DNA of 64,000 nucleotides. Origin: Terrimonas pollutisoli (GTDB lineage Bacteria > Bacteroidota > Bacteroidia > Chitinophagales > Chitinophagaceae). The DNA lies in NCBI RefSeq assembly GCF_029360765.1, contig NZ_JARKNA010000021.1:1-64000 (forward strand). Direction: 5' to 3'. Shown in pieces: positions 29,846 through 37,910 of the stretch. A program made the position numbers and the translations under genes. Numbering within the stretch: position 1 is the stretch's first letter; each line of letters starts with the position of its first letter. Under the pieces are notes generated by a model. The model was not told the DNA's origin. It searched no databases and worked only from the letters and a program-made list of their open reading frames with translations.

Positions 29846-30365
29846 TTTATTTTGATAATGATTTAATAATGTAAAAGATGGAGAGAAACGTATGTGAGCA
29901 TCTTTATTCACCGGGAGTTGTGGTAGCAATATGATGCAGATGGTTACTTATAATACAACAGGCAAACAACAATAAACCTTTCCCGCTTTGACAATACCGG
30001 GTACTACCAGGTATAAATATCACGATAATCTTTCCTGGTAAAAACGTTGACCCATTCAACAACGACAACAGTTATAAAATGAATAGCGGACCGGATTCTT
30101 ATTTTATATCGTCCATTGCTTATAGTTTCTTACTAAGATTGTAAAGCCTGATTTATCTGAATAAAGGCGGAACCCTATCATTGCCGGGTTTGACAGCCTT
30201 GTTAAGGCTGCTGCGGAGATGCAATCTCCGCACAACCATTCAGCTTTTTTATTTTTTATTCAACTTTTCGAGCCAGGATAAACTCACGAGAACGGGGATG
30301 GCTTATTGAAAATACTATAAAAAAAAATTGTTGCCAATTTTTAATGTAACCAGATTATTAAAATT
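29846..30365. other. 520-bp stretch without a recognisable gene
   Basis: AT-rich, with only short frames. An imperfect hairpin TTGTTAAGGCTGCTGCGGAGATTGC-like segment lies near 30200-30230. Nothing else can be supported. Confidence 0.4.
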
Positions 30366-30569
30366 TCAATCCTGCAAAAAATCTTTTATCAATTCCTCAC
30401 TGATGCCGGTGAAAAGGCAAAACTCTTTGATGGTAATGAATTCGTGCGACCGCTTTCCTAATGCATTCCTGATTTTCTGTAACAGGCTCCGTGCTGTTCG
30501 TTCGCGGCGGCCGGTGATGTTGACAATATCCTTTGGATAAATTACAATACGGGTGGGTAAAGTTTTCAT
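30366..30569 (-). CDS. Small DNA-binding-like protein
   Basis: A 67-aa protein, RIVIYPKDIVNITGRRERTARSLLQKIRNALGKRSHEFITIKEFCLFTGISEELIKDFL. It has a helix-turn-helix-like first half and a second segment typical of excisionase/MerR-type small regulators. I know similar small hypothetical proteins from Bacteroidota accessory regions. It is alone and opposite in orientation to its neighbours. Confidence 0.65.
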   Translation of the reverse strand: MKTLPTRIVIYPKDIVNITGRRERTARSLLQKIRNALGKRSHEFITIKEFCLFTGISEELIKDFLQD

Positions 30570-30783
30570 GGGTGGATATTTAAAGGTTAATGGCTATTCA
30601 AAATTTGAAATAAGCATTGGATATAGCCATCATGGAAATACACCCTGCGGGGGACATTAATGCTTTCGTGGAAATGCGACAGCGAGCTTAAAAGTCGTGG
30701 AAACGCTACAAAATAGTCGTGGAAACTGGATTTCACAGGCCTTGCTTACTAGAGATTTTTGTGCTGTAACAAACCATTTTTCT

Positions 30784-31146
30784 ATGAACCACTTTATCTC
30801 AGTACCCGAAGCAGCAGCTATGACAAGCCGCTACAGAAATCAAAAAGAAACTATTTTGAAATCAGAGTACCAAGGGCAAAACATACTTTGCCAATCGGAG
30901 ACATTTGACAGGTTAGCGTTTGATACCGTGCTAGGAAAAACGGGGTGCCAGGCGCTGCGGATTTATTATGGAATGGCTGAGGATTTAAAAATTCATGCTA
31001 TCATTGTAGGAGTTGATGGTCAAAATGCAGACATCTTACCCGGAGCAAACGCCACATCCACTTTAACTGAAGACGATGATGCTGTATTTGACAGGGGAAT
31101 CCGATGCCCTGACCTCTGTCCGGACTCATCGCCGCTGAACACTTAA
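30784..31146 (+). CDS. Uncharacterised Bacteroidota protein
   Basis: A 120-aa soluble protein, starting MNHFISVPEAAAMTSRYR. The segment CQALRIYYGMAEDLKIHAIIVGVDGQNADILPG is a pattern I associate with a family of hypothetical proteins widespread in Bacteroidota; no function is known. The ATG at 30784 is chosen because the upstream frame covers a repeat-like leader with three TCGTGG motifs. A membrane-protein gene starts 10 bp downstream, so an operon with the two-component system is possible. Confidence 0.65.
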   Translation: MNHFISVPEAAAMTSRYRNQKETILKSEYQGQNILCQSETFDRLAFDTVLGKTGCQALRIYYGMAEDLKIHAIIVGVDGQNADILPGANATSTLTEDDDAVFDRGIRCPDLCPDSSPLNT

Positions 31147-31156
31147 AAACCATTGC

Positions 31157-31804
31157 ATGAGCTTTGTTTTAAATGCTGTTTTCAGCTTGTCGGTTAGCTT
31201 AGCAGCAATTATAGGCTGGATCAGGATCAAGAAGATTGATCCGGCCTTTTTTCCTTTTATCCTGCTAATGATGGCAGGGTTGATTAATGAATCAGTAAGC
31301 CTGTTGCTGGTATATAAGGGATATTCCAATTCGGTTTCTTTTAACCTGTATTCATTGGCGGCAGCCCTTCTACTTGGTTGGCAATTTTATAAATGGGGAC
31401 TGTTTAAAAGAAGGGCGGTCTATTACCTGATACAATTTGTTTTTTTAACGGGATGGATGTTTGAAACATTCGTGTACAGTAAGAACTTATTTAACTCCTA
31501 TTTTATCATCGCCTACTCTTTCGTGGTAGTGCTATTGTGTATAGAACAAATCAATCACGAGATTTTCCCGGTGAAAAGGCGATTGTGGACAGACCCGATA
31601 TTTCTTATTTGCATGGGCTTATTAGTTTTCTATACCTATTCTGTAATGGTAGAAGCGTTTTGGCATTATGGCCTGAACCGAAGCCGGTTTTTCAGGCTAC
31701 GGATTTACGAAATAATGGCTTATATTAATTTATTTACGAACCTGTTATTTGCTTTTGCGGTGTTATGGATACCATTGAAACCTCGATATATACTGCGGTC
31801 CTGA
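31157..31804 (+). CDS. Integral membrane protein upstream of a sensor kinase
   Basis: A 215-aa protein with about six hydrophobic helices (starting MSFVLNAVFSLSVSLAAIIGWI, then LILLMMAG-, YLIQFVFLTGWMF-, YFIIAYSFVVVLLCI- and LLFAFAVLWI-type segments). It overlaps the following histidine kinase gene by 40 bp, so it is almost certainly the sensory or membrane partner of that kinase. No signal-binding motif is visible. Confidence 0.75.
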   Translation: MSFVLNAVFSLSVSLAAIIGWIRIKKIDPAFFPFILLMMAGLINESVSLLLVYKGYSNSVSFNLYSLAAALLLGWQFYKWGLFKRRAVYYLIQFVFLTGWMFETFVYSKNLFNSYFIIAYSFVVVLLCIEQINHEIFPVKRRLWTDPIFLICMGLLVFYTYSVMVEAFWHYGLNRSRFFRLRIYEIMAYINLFTNLLFAFAVLWIPLKPRYILRS

Positions 31805-32505
31805 TTTGCTGCGTGGTGTTGGGTTTAGTATTTCTTTATTTCGGCATCACCATTGTCAGGCGCCAGCGCAAGCACTACGAGATGCAAAAGGCCAACTTTC
31901 TTGCAGAGATAGAGTTGCTTGATGGAGAAAGAAACCGGATAGCAAGCGACCTGCATGATGAATTGGGGCCGTTATTGTCTATCACGAAAATCGAAATAAA
32001 CGAGATTAAAACAGGCGATACTGAAAGCCTGGCGTTACAGGCAAGAGCCAATCAACATATTGAAGAGCTTACCGAGAGGCTGGGCGGCATTGCGAGAAAC
32101 CTAACTCCCCGCCGGCTTTTGCAAAAAGGGCTTGATGCTGCACTGGAAGATTATTTCAAACAATACCAGGAGGGAACCAGCATTCATTTGCAATTCCACT
32201 ACCAGGCAGAAAGCACTATTCCTGTCCTACTCCGTTCCCAAATTTATAAGATGGTACAGGAAATGGTGCATAATGCAGTAAAGCATTCAGGCGGAACTTT
32301 CCTGAAGGTAATGCTGCAGCAGCGGAAAAATTTATTGTATATCTATTGTAAGGATGATGGGATCGGCATCAGGACAAATACAGCCAGTAAAAGCGGACTC
32401 GGCCTTGATAGTTTAAAAAACCGGGTAGCGCTGCTTGGTGGAAGAATGCAGTTTTCGGGTAACGGAGGTACAGAGTATTTTATTGAAATCCCCTTAACAG
32501 ATTAA
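31765..32505 (+). CDS. Sensor histidine kinase (NarX/LiaS type, HisKA_3)
   Basis: A 246-aa kinase with one N-terminal membrane helix (residues about 8-30), a coiled-coil linker, and the HisKA_3 phosphoacceptor motif with His64 in ASDLHDELGP. The HATPase region has the N-box HNAVKHS (about residue 172), DDGIGI, and a G-box SGLGLDSLKNRV. It should phosphorylate the NarL-type regulator encoded 1 bp downstream. Membrane sensing is probably delegated to the overlapping upstream gene. Confidence 0.9.
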   Translation: MDTIETSIYTAVLICCVVLGLVFLYFGITIVRRQRKHYEMQKANFLAEIELLDGERNRIASDLHDELGPLLSITKIEINEIKTGDTESLALQARANQHIEELTERLGGIARNLTPRRLLQKGLDAALEDYFKQYQEGTSIHLQFHYQAESTIPVLLRSQIYKMVQEMVHNAVKHSGGTFLKVMLQQRKNLLYIYCKDDGIGIRTNTASKSGLGLDSLKNRVALLGGRMQFSGNGGTEYFIEIPLTD

Positions 32506-32506
32506 G

Positions 32507-33163
32507 ATGAGTAACACAATCCGCCTGATGATAGCAGATGATTATCCCCTGTTTAAAGAGGGATTGCATCTTTTGTTGCGCCATTATCCACAGCTGGTCA
32601 TTGTTGGCGAGGCCGACAATGGAGAAACGCTTTTATCGCTCATTCAAAAAGACCAGCCAGACGTAGTAATTACGGATATCCAGATGCCTGTGCTCAATGG
32701 CATTGAACTTACCAAGATTATCAGGAAAGATTACCCGGATACGAAGGTGATTGCTTTGACCATGTATGAAGATGAACATTTAATAACTGATATGCTTGAA
32801 GCGGGAGCGACAGGCTATCTCCGAAAAAATACCAGCAAAGAAGAACTGGTTGACGCCATCGAAGTGGTAAACGCGGGAAAAACCTATTTCTGTAATTCCA
32901 CCTCGATGCAATTATCAAAAGCAGTTGCCGCCACTAAGGCCAATCATTTTCGACACCTGAAGGAAATGCCTTTCAATGAAAATGAGCTGGAAATTATCCG
33001 CCTGATCTGTGAACAATATGCGAGCAAGGAAATTGCCGGTATCACACATCTTGCCCACCGAACTATTGAAAAATACCGGGACCGAATCATGGAAAAGATA
33101 GGCGCCAAGAACGTGGTAGGAGTGGTGATCTACGCAATAAAGAATGGGATATATAAGCCGTGA
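32507..33163 (+). CDS. NarL/FixJ-type response regulator
   Basis: A 218-aa regulator with a receiver domain (acidic DD at residues 11-12, phosphoacceptor Asp57 in VVITDIQMP, and KNTS segment at about 107) and a C-terminal LuxR-type HTH (FNENELEIIRLICEQYASKEIAGITHLAHRTIEKYRDRIMEKIGAKN). It is cognate to the kinase directly upstream. Targets are unknown; the nearby membrane-protein gene is a candidate. Confidence 0.92.
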   Translation: MSNTIRLMIADDYPLFKEGLHLLLRHYPQLVIVGEADNGETLLSLIQKDQPDVVITDIQMPVLNGIELTKIIRKDYPDTKVIALTMYEDEHLITDMLEAGATGYLRKNTSKEELVDAIEVVNAGKTYFCNSTSMQLSKAVAATKANHFRHLKEMPFNENELEIIRLICEQYASKEIAGITHLAHRTIEKYRDRIMEKIGAKNVVGVVIYAIKNGIYKP

Positions 33164-33242
33164 GTGGGTGCAGTTGACAGTCGGCAGTTGGTGGTTGATG
33201 ATTTGGGGTTTAACATGAACTAATTTTTTCGGGCTGAGGTGA

Positions 33243-34202
33243 ATGATTAGCAGCTTTTTTGTTATGAAAGTGACCTTACTGAGTAATGAGACAGAATTGC
33301 TGCTGGAGCATGAGCAGGAGGGTAATGGCCATGACCAAATTTACTCCCGGAAAATTGCTGCTGAAACAAGGGTGGGACAATGCCATTTCCAAATCATAGA
33401 TACCGGCGCATGCCTGCTATGGCTGGGTGATTATCAAATGCAACAGCCTTTTCTTATTCAAACGGCTTCCACGAATGATGAATTAAAAATAATTGTACAG
33501 TGGCCAACGAGTATTGACAATGATTATGCAAAGGTGTTTGAAAAAACATTACTCGTTTACCGGATTCCTTTTTTATCCGGTCATCATTCACCTATTGAAC
33601 TGCGCTGCACGGCGGGGAAAGGCAGGTTGCTATTGTTACAGTATAGCACAAAATTTATTGACGCATCCAGGTTACCGGTGATCAAGACAATTCCCCGACA
33701 AAACGACCTGGCGCTGGACAGCAGCATGGCCAGCATTGTACAACATATGTTGTACTACCCGGTATCGATTGGACATCAGCAACAGTACCTGCGTATAAAA
33801 TGCGAAGAGTTTTACGTGTTGTTTCATGATGCTGCTACTGCTGTTCAAAAAAAGGACTTCATCCCCGAGCCGATAATTGAAAAACTAATCAACATCGATT
33901 TACTGATACGCCGACAGGTTGATCAAAACTTTACTGTAACACAGCTGGCCAAAACTTTTTCCCTGAATACCGAACAATTGAAGCGCTACTTTAAATTGTA
34001 TTATGGCAACACTATTCATCAATATATTCTTGCAATTAAAATGGAACTTGCCGAACAACTCATTCAAAAGAGCGATCAATCGTTGAAAGAAATTTCCTTT
34101 GCTCTTGGGTTTAAAACTGATGCTCACTTCTCGGAAGCCTTCAAAAATTATTTTGGGTACCCTCCAGGCTTTTTGCGAAAAAAGAATAACAGTCACTCCT
34201 AA
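33243..34202 (+). CDS. AraC-family transcriptional regulator
   Basis: A 319-aa regulator. The N-terminal 200 residues are an unrecognised sensing region. The C-terminal AraC DNA-binding domain (about 220-315) reads NFTVTQLAKTFSLNTEQLKRYFKLYYGNTIHQYIL then SLKEISFALGFKTDAHFSEAFKNYFGYPPGFLRK. A second in-frame ATG at 33264 is an alternative start. It precedes a small secreted-peptide gene on the same strand. Confidence 0.85.
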   Translation: MISSFFVMKVTLLSNETELLLEHEQEGNGHDQIYSRKIAAETRVGQCHFQIIDTGACLLWLGDYQMQQPFLIQTASTNDELKIIVQWPTSIDNDYAKVFEKTLLVYRIPFLSGHHSPIELRCTAGKGRLLLLQYSTKFIDASRLPVIKTIPRQNDLALDSSMASIVQHMLYYPVSIGHQQQYLRIKCEEFYVLFHDAATAVQKKDFIPEPIIEKLINIDLLIRRQVDQNFTVTQLAKTFSLNTEQLKRYFKLYYGNTIHQYILAIKMELAEQLIQKSDQSLKEISFALGFKTDAHFSEAFKNYFGYPPGFLRKKNNSHS

Positions 34203-34359
34203 TAAATAGTACTGAAACCATAACGCTTCCGGCATGGTTGTGATGCAACTTTATCCTGTCATGCATGATGCAGGTAAAGCTTGAAACCTGGATAAATGTC
34301 AGAAAGCATTAACCTTAGAGTTTTTATTGTTTTTTAAGATTATAAAAGCAAGATATACT

Positions 34360-34689
34360 ATGATCAAATTAAAATTCATTTTACCTCTTGTTGCCGTGTT
34401 ATTAACTGCAGGTATTATTATTGGCTTCAGTTCTTTTTCCGGCGACAAAGAAAAGAAAGAACAGCGGCCTACCGAGTATTTCTGGTTTGCTGTTGACTAT
34501 AGTGTGCCGGAAGGAAGAGTACCATCTGGTGCATCACCTGTATTTTCCGGTAACAAATTGACACAAGCTGATGCACAAGCCAATGACGGCTGTGCAGACG
34601 TCAATCAAAAGCATTGCCTGAGGGGATTTACCAGCATGCCAAGCTTGCCAACCACATCGTATGATGCTTCGACGCCCAAGCCCCAATAA
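34360..34689 (+). CDS. Small exported protein (DUF6520-like)
   Basis: A 109-aa protein with an N-terminal membrane/signal segment FILPLVAVLLTAGIIIGFSSFS and a short Ser/Pro-rich exported part with two cysteines (CADVNQKHC). It resembles the small DUF6520-type Bacteroidota proteins; that assignment is tentative. It ends at a strong terminator (34740-34766) shared with the convergent TlpA gene. Confidence 0.6.
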   Translation: MIKLKFILPLVAVLLTAGIIIGFSSFSGDKEKKEQRPTEYFWFAVDYSVPEGRVPSGASPVFSGNKLTQADAQANDGCADVNQKHCLRGFTSMPSLPTTSYDASTPKPQ

Positions 34690-34739
34690 TTAAGCCGGGC
34701 CAATTACTTTTGGCAAAGGACTACACGAGAAAACAAGGA

Positions 34740-34766
34740 GTAGCCGCATAGCGGCTACTTTTTTTT
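34740..34766. terminator. Bidirectional terminator between convergent genes
   Basis: Perfect 8-bp stem GTAGCCGC/GCGGCTAC (34740-34747 and 34751-34758) with a 3-nt loop and eight T residues. It lies directly after the small exported protein gene and abuts the stop codon of the TlpA-like gene on the other strand. Confidence 0.85.
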
Positions 34767-34767
34767 A

Positions 34768-36042
34768 TTATTGGTTTTTCTTTTGGCTTAAACACAGAAC
34801 AGGCATATCTCTTACTTCCAGACACAATTCAAGCCCCGAGAAATGAAGATCCTGCATCAAGGAAGATACATTCAACGGTGTTACAGAACTTGCCTTCACG
34901 ATTGCATTTATTAGGATCGTTTCATTCAATTCATTAATAAACGGGTATTCATAAGCGATCCAACCTTCTAAAAAGTTTATTAAATCGCCCAGCGGCTGAT
35001 TGATAAAATGAAAAGCTGAATCTCCATTTATTAAAACCCGCCTGGTTGAAGAGGAAGTCGGTATAGTATTTTTAAGTACGAGGCTTTTAACCTTCCTTAT
35101 CTCAATCTTTGCATCCAGATCAAAAAAACGCTGGAGGTCCTGCTGCATAATTTTAAACCGATTGTTAGCCATGGCAACAGGTACTATCAACTGGTAATTG
35201 AATGCGTGATTATCCAGCCAGTCATCCATTTTATTGTTGTCAGGAGGCGAGGTATAAGAATATTTATCAGATACCTGTAGGTCCAAACTATATTGGGCTG
35301 CGAAGTTGTATTTTCCTTTTTCTTCAAAAGCAAGTTTGTATAAATCCAACACTGAAGAACAATTCACCGAGAGTTTTACGGCTTTGTCTTCATTTATTAT
35401 TTCTCCCATAGCGTTACCGATATCCAGTTCATTGGAACATCGGGAGATTGCCGAGTAGTATATCAATCCTTTTTGCATTGTGGTATTCATTGCCGGGTTA
35501 TCGTTTCTTTTCCTGAGCGTTGGATCTTTCAATTCCAGTTTACTACCTTCCAAAAAATCCGAGATGTGTTTAGCTGTTGTATTGTAGCCGCCGGAGAAGT
35601 AGCTGATTGTCCCGTTCCTGTCGATCCAAACATGATAGGGATAACCTTCGGACGGAAACATAGATGACAACAATGTGTCACCAGTGATCATGGGTAGCGA
35701 GGGCATTTTTATTTTTTTTCGCCGGGCAAAAAAATTGATTGTTGAGTCTTTGCTTTCTTTGTTTACCAGTATCAATTGTATATCATTATCGAATTGTTGC
35801 TGTAGTGAATCAAGGTGCGGGAAGGCTGCAAGACAGGGAACGCAACGATGGTTCCAGAAATCGAGGATAATGGATTTGCCTTTGTAATCGGCGAAGTTTA
35901 AATGGCCCGATTTGTTGTTGATGGTGTTTGGCAAGGTGAGTAAGGGAAGCTTATCACCGATTGATAATTGTTTTTGCTGGGAATGGGTTTGAAGGGTGAT
36001 TAACACGAGGCCTATTGGGGCAATGTATTTTAAGGGATTCAT
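34768..36042 (-). CDS. TlpA-like thioredoxin-fold protein with a C-terminal extension
   Basis: A 424-aa exported protein (signal peptide MNPLKYIAPIGLVLITLQTHS). The thioredoxin/AhpC-TSA domain (residues about 20-165) has the redox motif WNHRCVPCLAAFPHLDSL. The second half (about 190-420) is a region common in Bacteroidota TlpA paralogs, of unknown function. It should be a periplasmic thiol reductase. It is transcribed in the same direction as susD, but a minus-strand terminator lies between them, so it may be independent. Confidence 0.85.
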   Translation of the reverse strand: MNPLKYIAPIGLVLITLQTHSQQKQLSIGDKLPLLTLPNTINNKSGHLNFADYKGKSIILDFWNHRCVPCLAAFPHLDSLQQQFDNDIQLILVNKESKDSTINFFARRKKIKMPSLPMITGDTLLSSMFPSEGYPYHVWIDRNGTISYFSGGYNTTAKHISDFLEGSKLELKDPTLRKRNDNPAMNTTMQKGLIYYSAISRCSNELDIGNAMGEIINEDKAVKLSVNCSSVLDLYKLAFEEKGKYNFAAQYSLDLQVSDKYSYTSPPDNNKMDDWLDNHAFNYQLIVPVAMANNRFKIMQQDLQRFFDLDAKIEIRKVKSLVLKNTIPTSSSTRRVLINGDSAFHFINQPLGDLINFLEGWIAYEYPFINELNETILINAIVKASSVTPLNVSSLMQDLHFSGLELCLEVRDMPVLCLSQKKNQ

Positions 36043-36165
36043 GGTTTTGATTTTAAGTAAATAATTGTCTTTTTACTTTTTGCCTTTCAAGCAAGAGATC
36101 TTATAATTTGGGTGACCGGGTTTTTATAATCTATTATTTACTTTTTTGCTTGTCCAAAAAAGTAA

Positions 36166-36206
36166 CAAAAAAAGACCCCCGAAAACGATTACAGCCCGTT
36201 TTCGGG
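36166..36206 (-). terminator. Terminator of the susCD operon (minus strand)
   Basis: CCCGAAAACG (36178-36187) and CGTTTTCGGG (36197-36206) pair perfectly over 10 bp. On the minus strand the hairpin is followed by GGTCTTTTTTTGTTAC, a T-tract. Confidence 0.8.
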
Positions 36207-36340
36207 ACCGTACCCCTGATTAAGCTTTTGCACTACTGTGACTTCAACTTTTGTAATTCTACTCATCATACGCGCCGCTTGCCTCGTTTTTCAACAATTT
36301 TGTTAATGCTATTTTTCTGAGGCCGGTTAAAAAACCGATG

Positions 36341-37717
36341 TTAATAACCTGGATTTTGATAGAGTAAGGGGTTACTGTTTATTTCTGCCAATGGAATAGG
36401 GTACAATGTATCCGTGGCCTGCCAGCCTGCTTTCAACGGTTGTAAAACAGTACTAACTACACCTGTCCTTTTCAAGTCAAACCATCGATGACCCCATTCA
36501 GCCAACAGTTCAATTCTTCTTTCGTTTTGTATGGCTTCCAACAAAGTGCTTTTATCCGCAGCGGGTGTATCGCCCAGGCCAGCCCGATGACGGATGGTAT
36601 TGAGGTCTGCTATTGCCCCGGCAAGGTCATCCTGTTGTGCCCGGGCTTCTGCCCTAATCAAAAACTGTTCTGCCAGTCGAAATACCATATAGTATTCAGT
36701 AGTGGGTGCAGCCGATCGCATTTTATACTTGAAAGGATAGTAATTGTTTTGACCACCGGCGGTACTTAGCTTCAGCCATTTTTCTTTTCGTATGTCACCG
36801 GGTTCAAACGCATTTAATAAATGGTCCGTGGCAACATAAGCAGGTTTGAAAAAGCTCAGTGCCGGAATAAAAGCCGCTGCCTCGGCAGTATTGTAATTGT
36901 CCGTGACGAGCTGCCAGATTGCTTCCGGTGAATCCATTACAAAAGCCTGGTCAATGTCGGTGACCAATTCATAGAGGCCTGCATCTATGATTGCCGTTGC
37001 CGCTATCGTTGCTTTTGACCAATCCCCTTTGTATAGATACACCCTTGCCAGTAGCGCTTCTACCGTGAATTGATTGGGTCTTGTTCTGCCTGCCGAAGGA
37101 TAATTGACATTCAATAGTGTTTTTGCTGTTTCCAAGTCGGCGATGATTTGTTCATAAATGACCGAAGCTGCTTTACGAGAAGAACGGCTGTTTATTTCAT
37201 AGCCTGATGTTATTAATAAAGGAACATCGCCAAAGAGATTAACGAGATAAAAATAATGGAGGGCTCTTACCAACAAGGCTTCTCCTTGTAGCTGGCTATG
37301 CACAGCGGGTGTTAAGGCTGAAGTATTCTGCAAACCTTCGAGAATTGCATTGGCATGGTAAATGGTTTTATAGGCCGGTATCCAAAAATTAGCTGCCAGG
37401 ATTTCGTTATCCGGCATCAACGTGTTTGCAGTGAAACCATCTACAGCCATCGCTGAGTTGGTGTTTACCAGTTCATCGGCTGACAACCCACTGTATACCG
37501 TAACGCCGCCATTGGCCAGCCAAAGATTACTTGTGAGCATTTGGTTGTATAAACCAGTAGTGGCTGACACGGCGGCATCATCGTTTTCAAAGATTTGTTT
37601 TGTTTGGGTTTCTGTTTGTGAAGGAGGGATAGATAGGAATTTTTTGCAGGATGAAAAGAGTAAAAAGAATGAGCTGATGAGGAGAATTGTTTTATTGTTG
37701 AAGTGATGATTTATCAT
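36341..37717 (-). CDS. SusD/RagB-family lipoprotein
   Basis: A 458-aa outer-membrane lipoprotein. Signal peptide with lipobox FSSC (lipidation at Cys24). SusD-typical TPR-like helices and loops follow: SVSATTGLYNQM-like start, NAILEGLQNTSALTPAVHSQLQGEALLVRALHYFYLVNLFGDVPL, and the C-terminal NERRIELLAEWGHRWFDLKRTG. It binds the substrate and caps the SusC-like transporter encoded upstream on the same strand. The ligand is unknown, and no glycoside hydrolase is linked to it. Confidence 0.93.
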   Translation of the reverse strand: MINHHFNNKTILLISSFFLLFSSCKKFLSIPPSQTETQTKQIFENDDAAVSATTGLYNQMLTSNLWLANGGVTVYSGLSADELVNTNSAMAVDGFTANTLMPDNEILAANFWIPAYKTIYHANAILEGLQNTSALTPAVHSQLQGEALLVRALHYFYLVNLFGDVPLLITSGYEINSRSSRKAASVIYEQIIADLETAKTLLNVNYPSAGRTRPNQFTVEALLARVYLYKGDWSKATIAATAIIDAGLYELVTDIDQAFVMDSPEAIWQLVTDNYNTAEAAAFIPALSFFKPAYVATDHLLNAFEPGDIRKEKWLKLSTAGGQNNYYPFKYKMRSAAPTTEYYMVFRLAEQFLIRAEARAQQDDLAGAIADLNTIRHRAGLGDTPAADKSTLLEAIQNERRIELLAEWGHRWFDLKRTGVVSTVLQPLKAGWQATDTLYPIPLAEINSNPLLYQNPGY

Positions 37718-37787
37718 AAAAGATTTTTTATTGTTTCTTGAATTTTGAAAAGTAGTTTGCTTGATGCAGTGAAAACCTCACCTCCAA

Positions 37788-37856
37788 CCTCCTCTCCAAG
37801 GGAGAGGAGGCTTTAGAAGGCCTCTCCCCCAAACCCCCTCTCCAAGAGAGAGGGGG
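37788..37856. repeat. Two purine/pyrimidine hairpins between susC and susD
   Basis: CCTCCTCTCC/GGAGAGGAGG (37788-37797 and 37801-37810) and CCCCCTCTC/GAGAGGGGG (37834-37842 and 37848-37856). They are dispersed intergenic hairpins and could shape the susC:susD transcript ratio. Confidence 0.55.
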
Positions 37857-37910
37857 CTTAGTGAACTACAACAAAAAGAGCCTGACGGGATGGAGGGTTG
37901 GGGTTTCATT

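Noticed and set aside
30666..30722. Possible CRISPR array from the repeated TCGTGGAAA
   Set aside because: The repeat is only about 9-11 nt, spacing is irregular, and there are no cas genes nearby.
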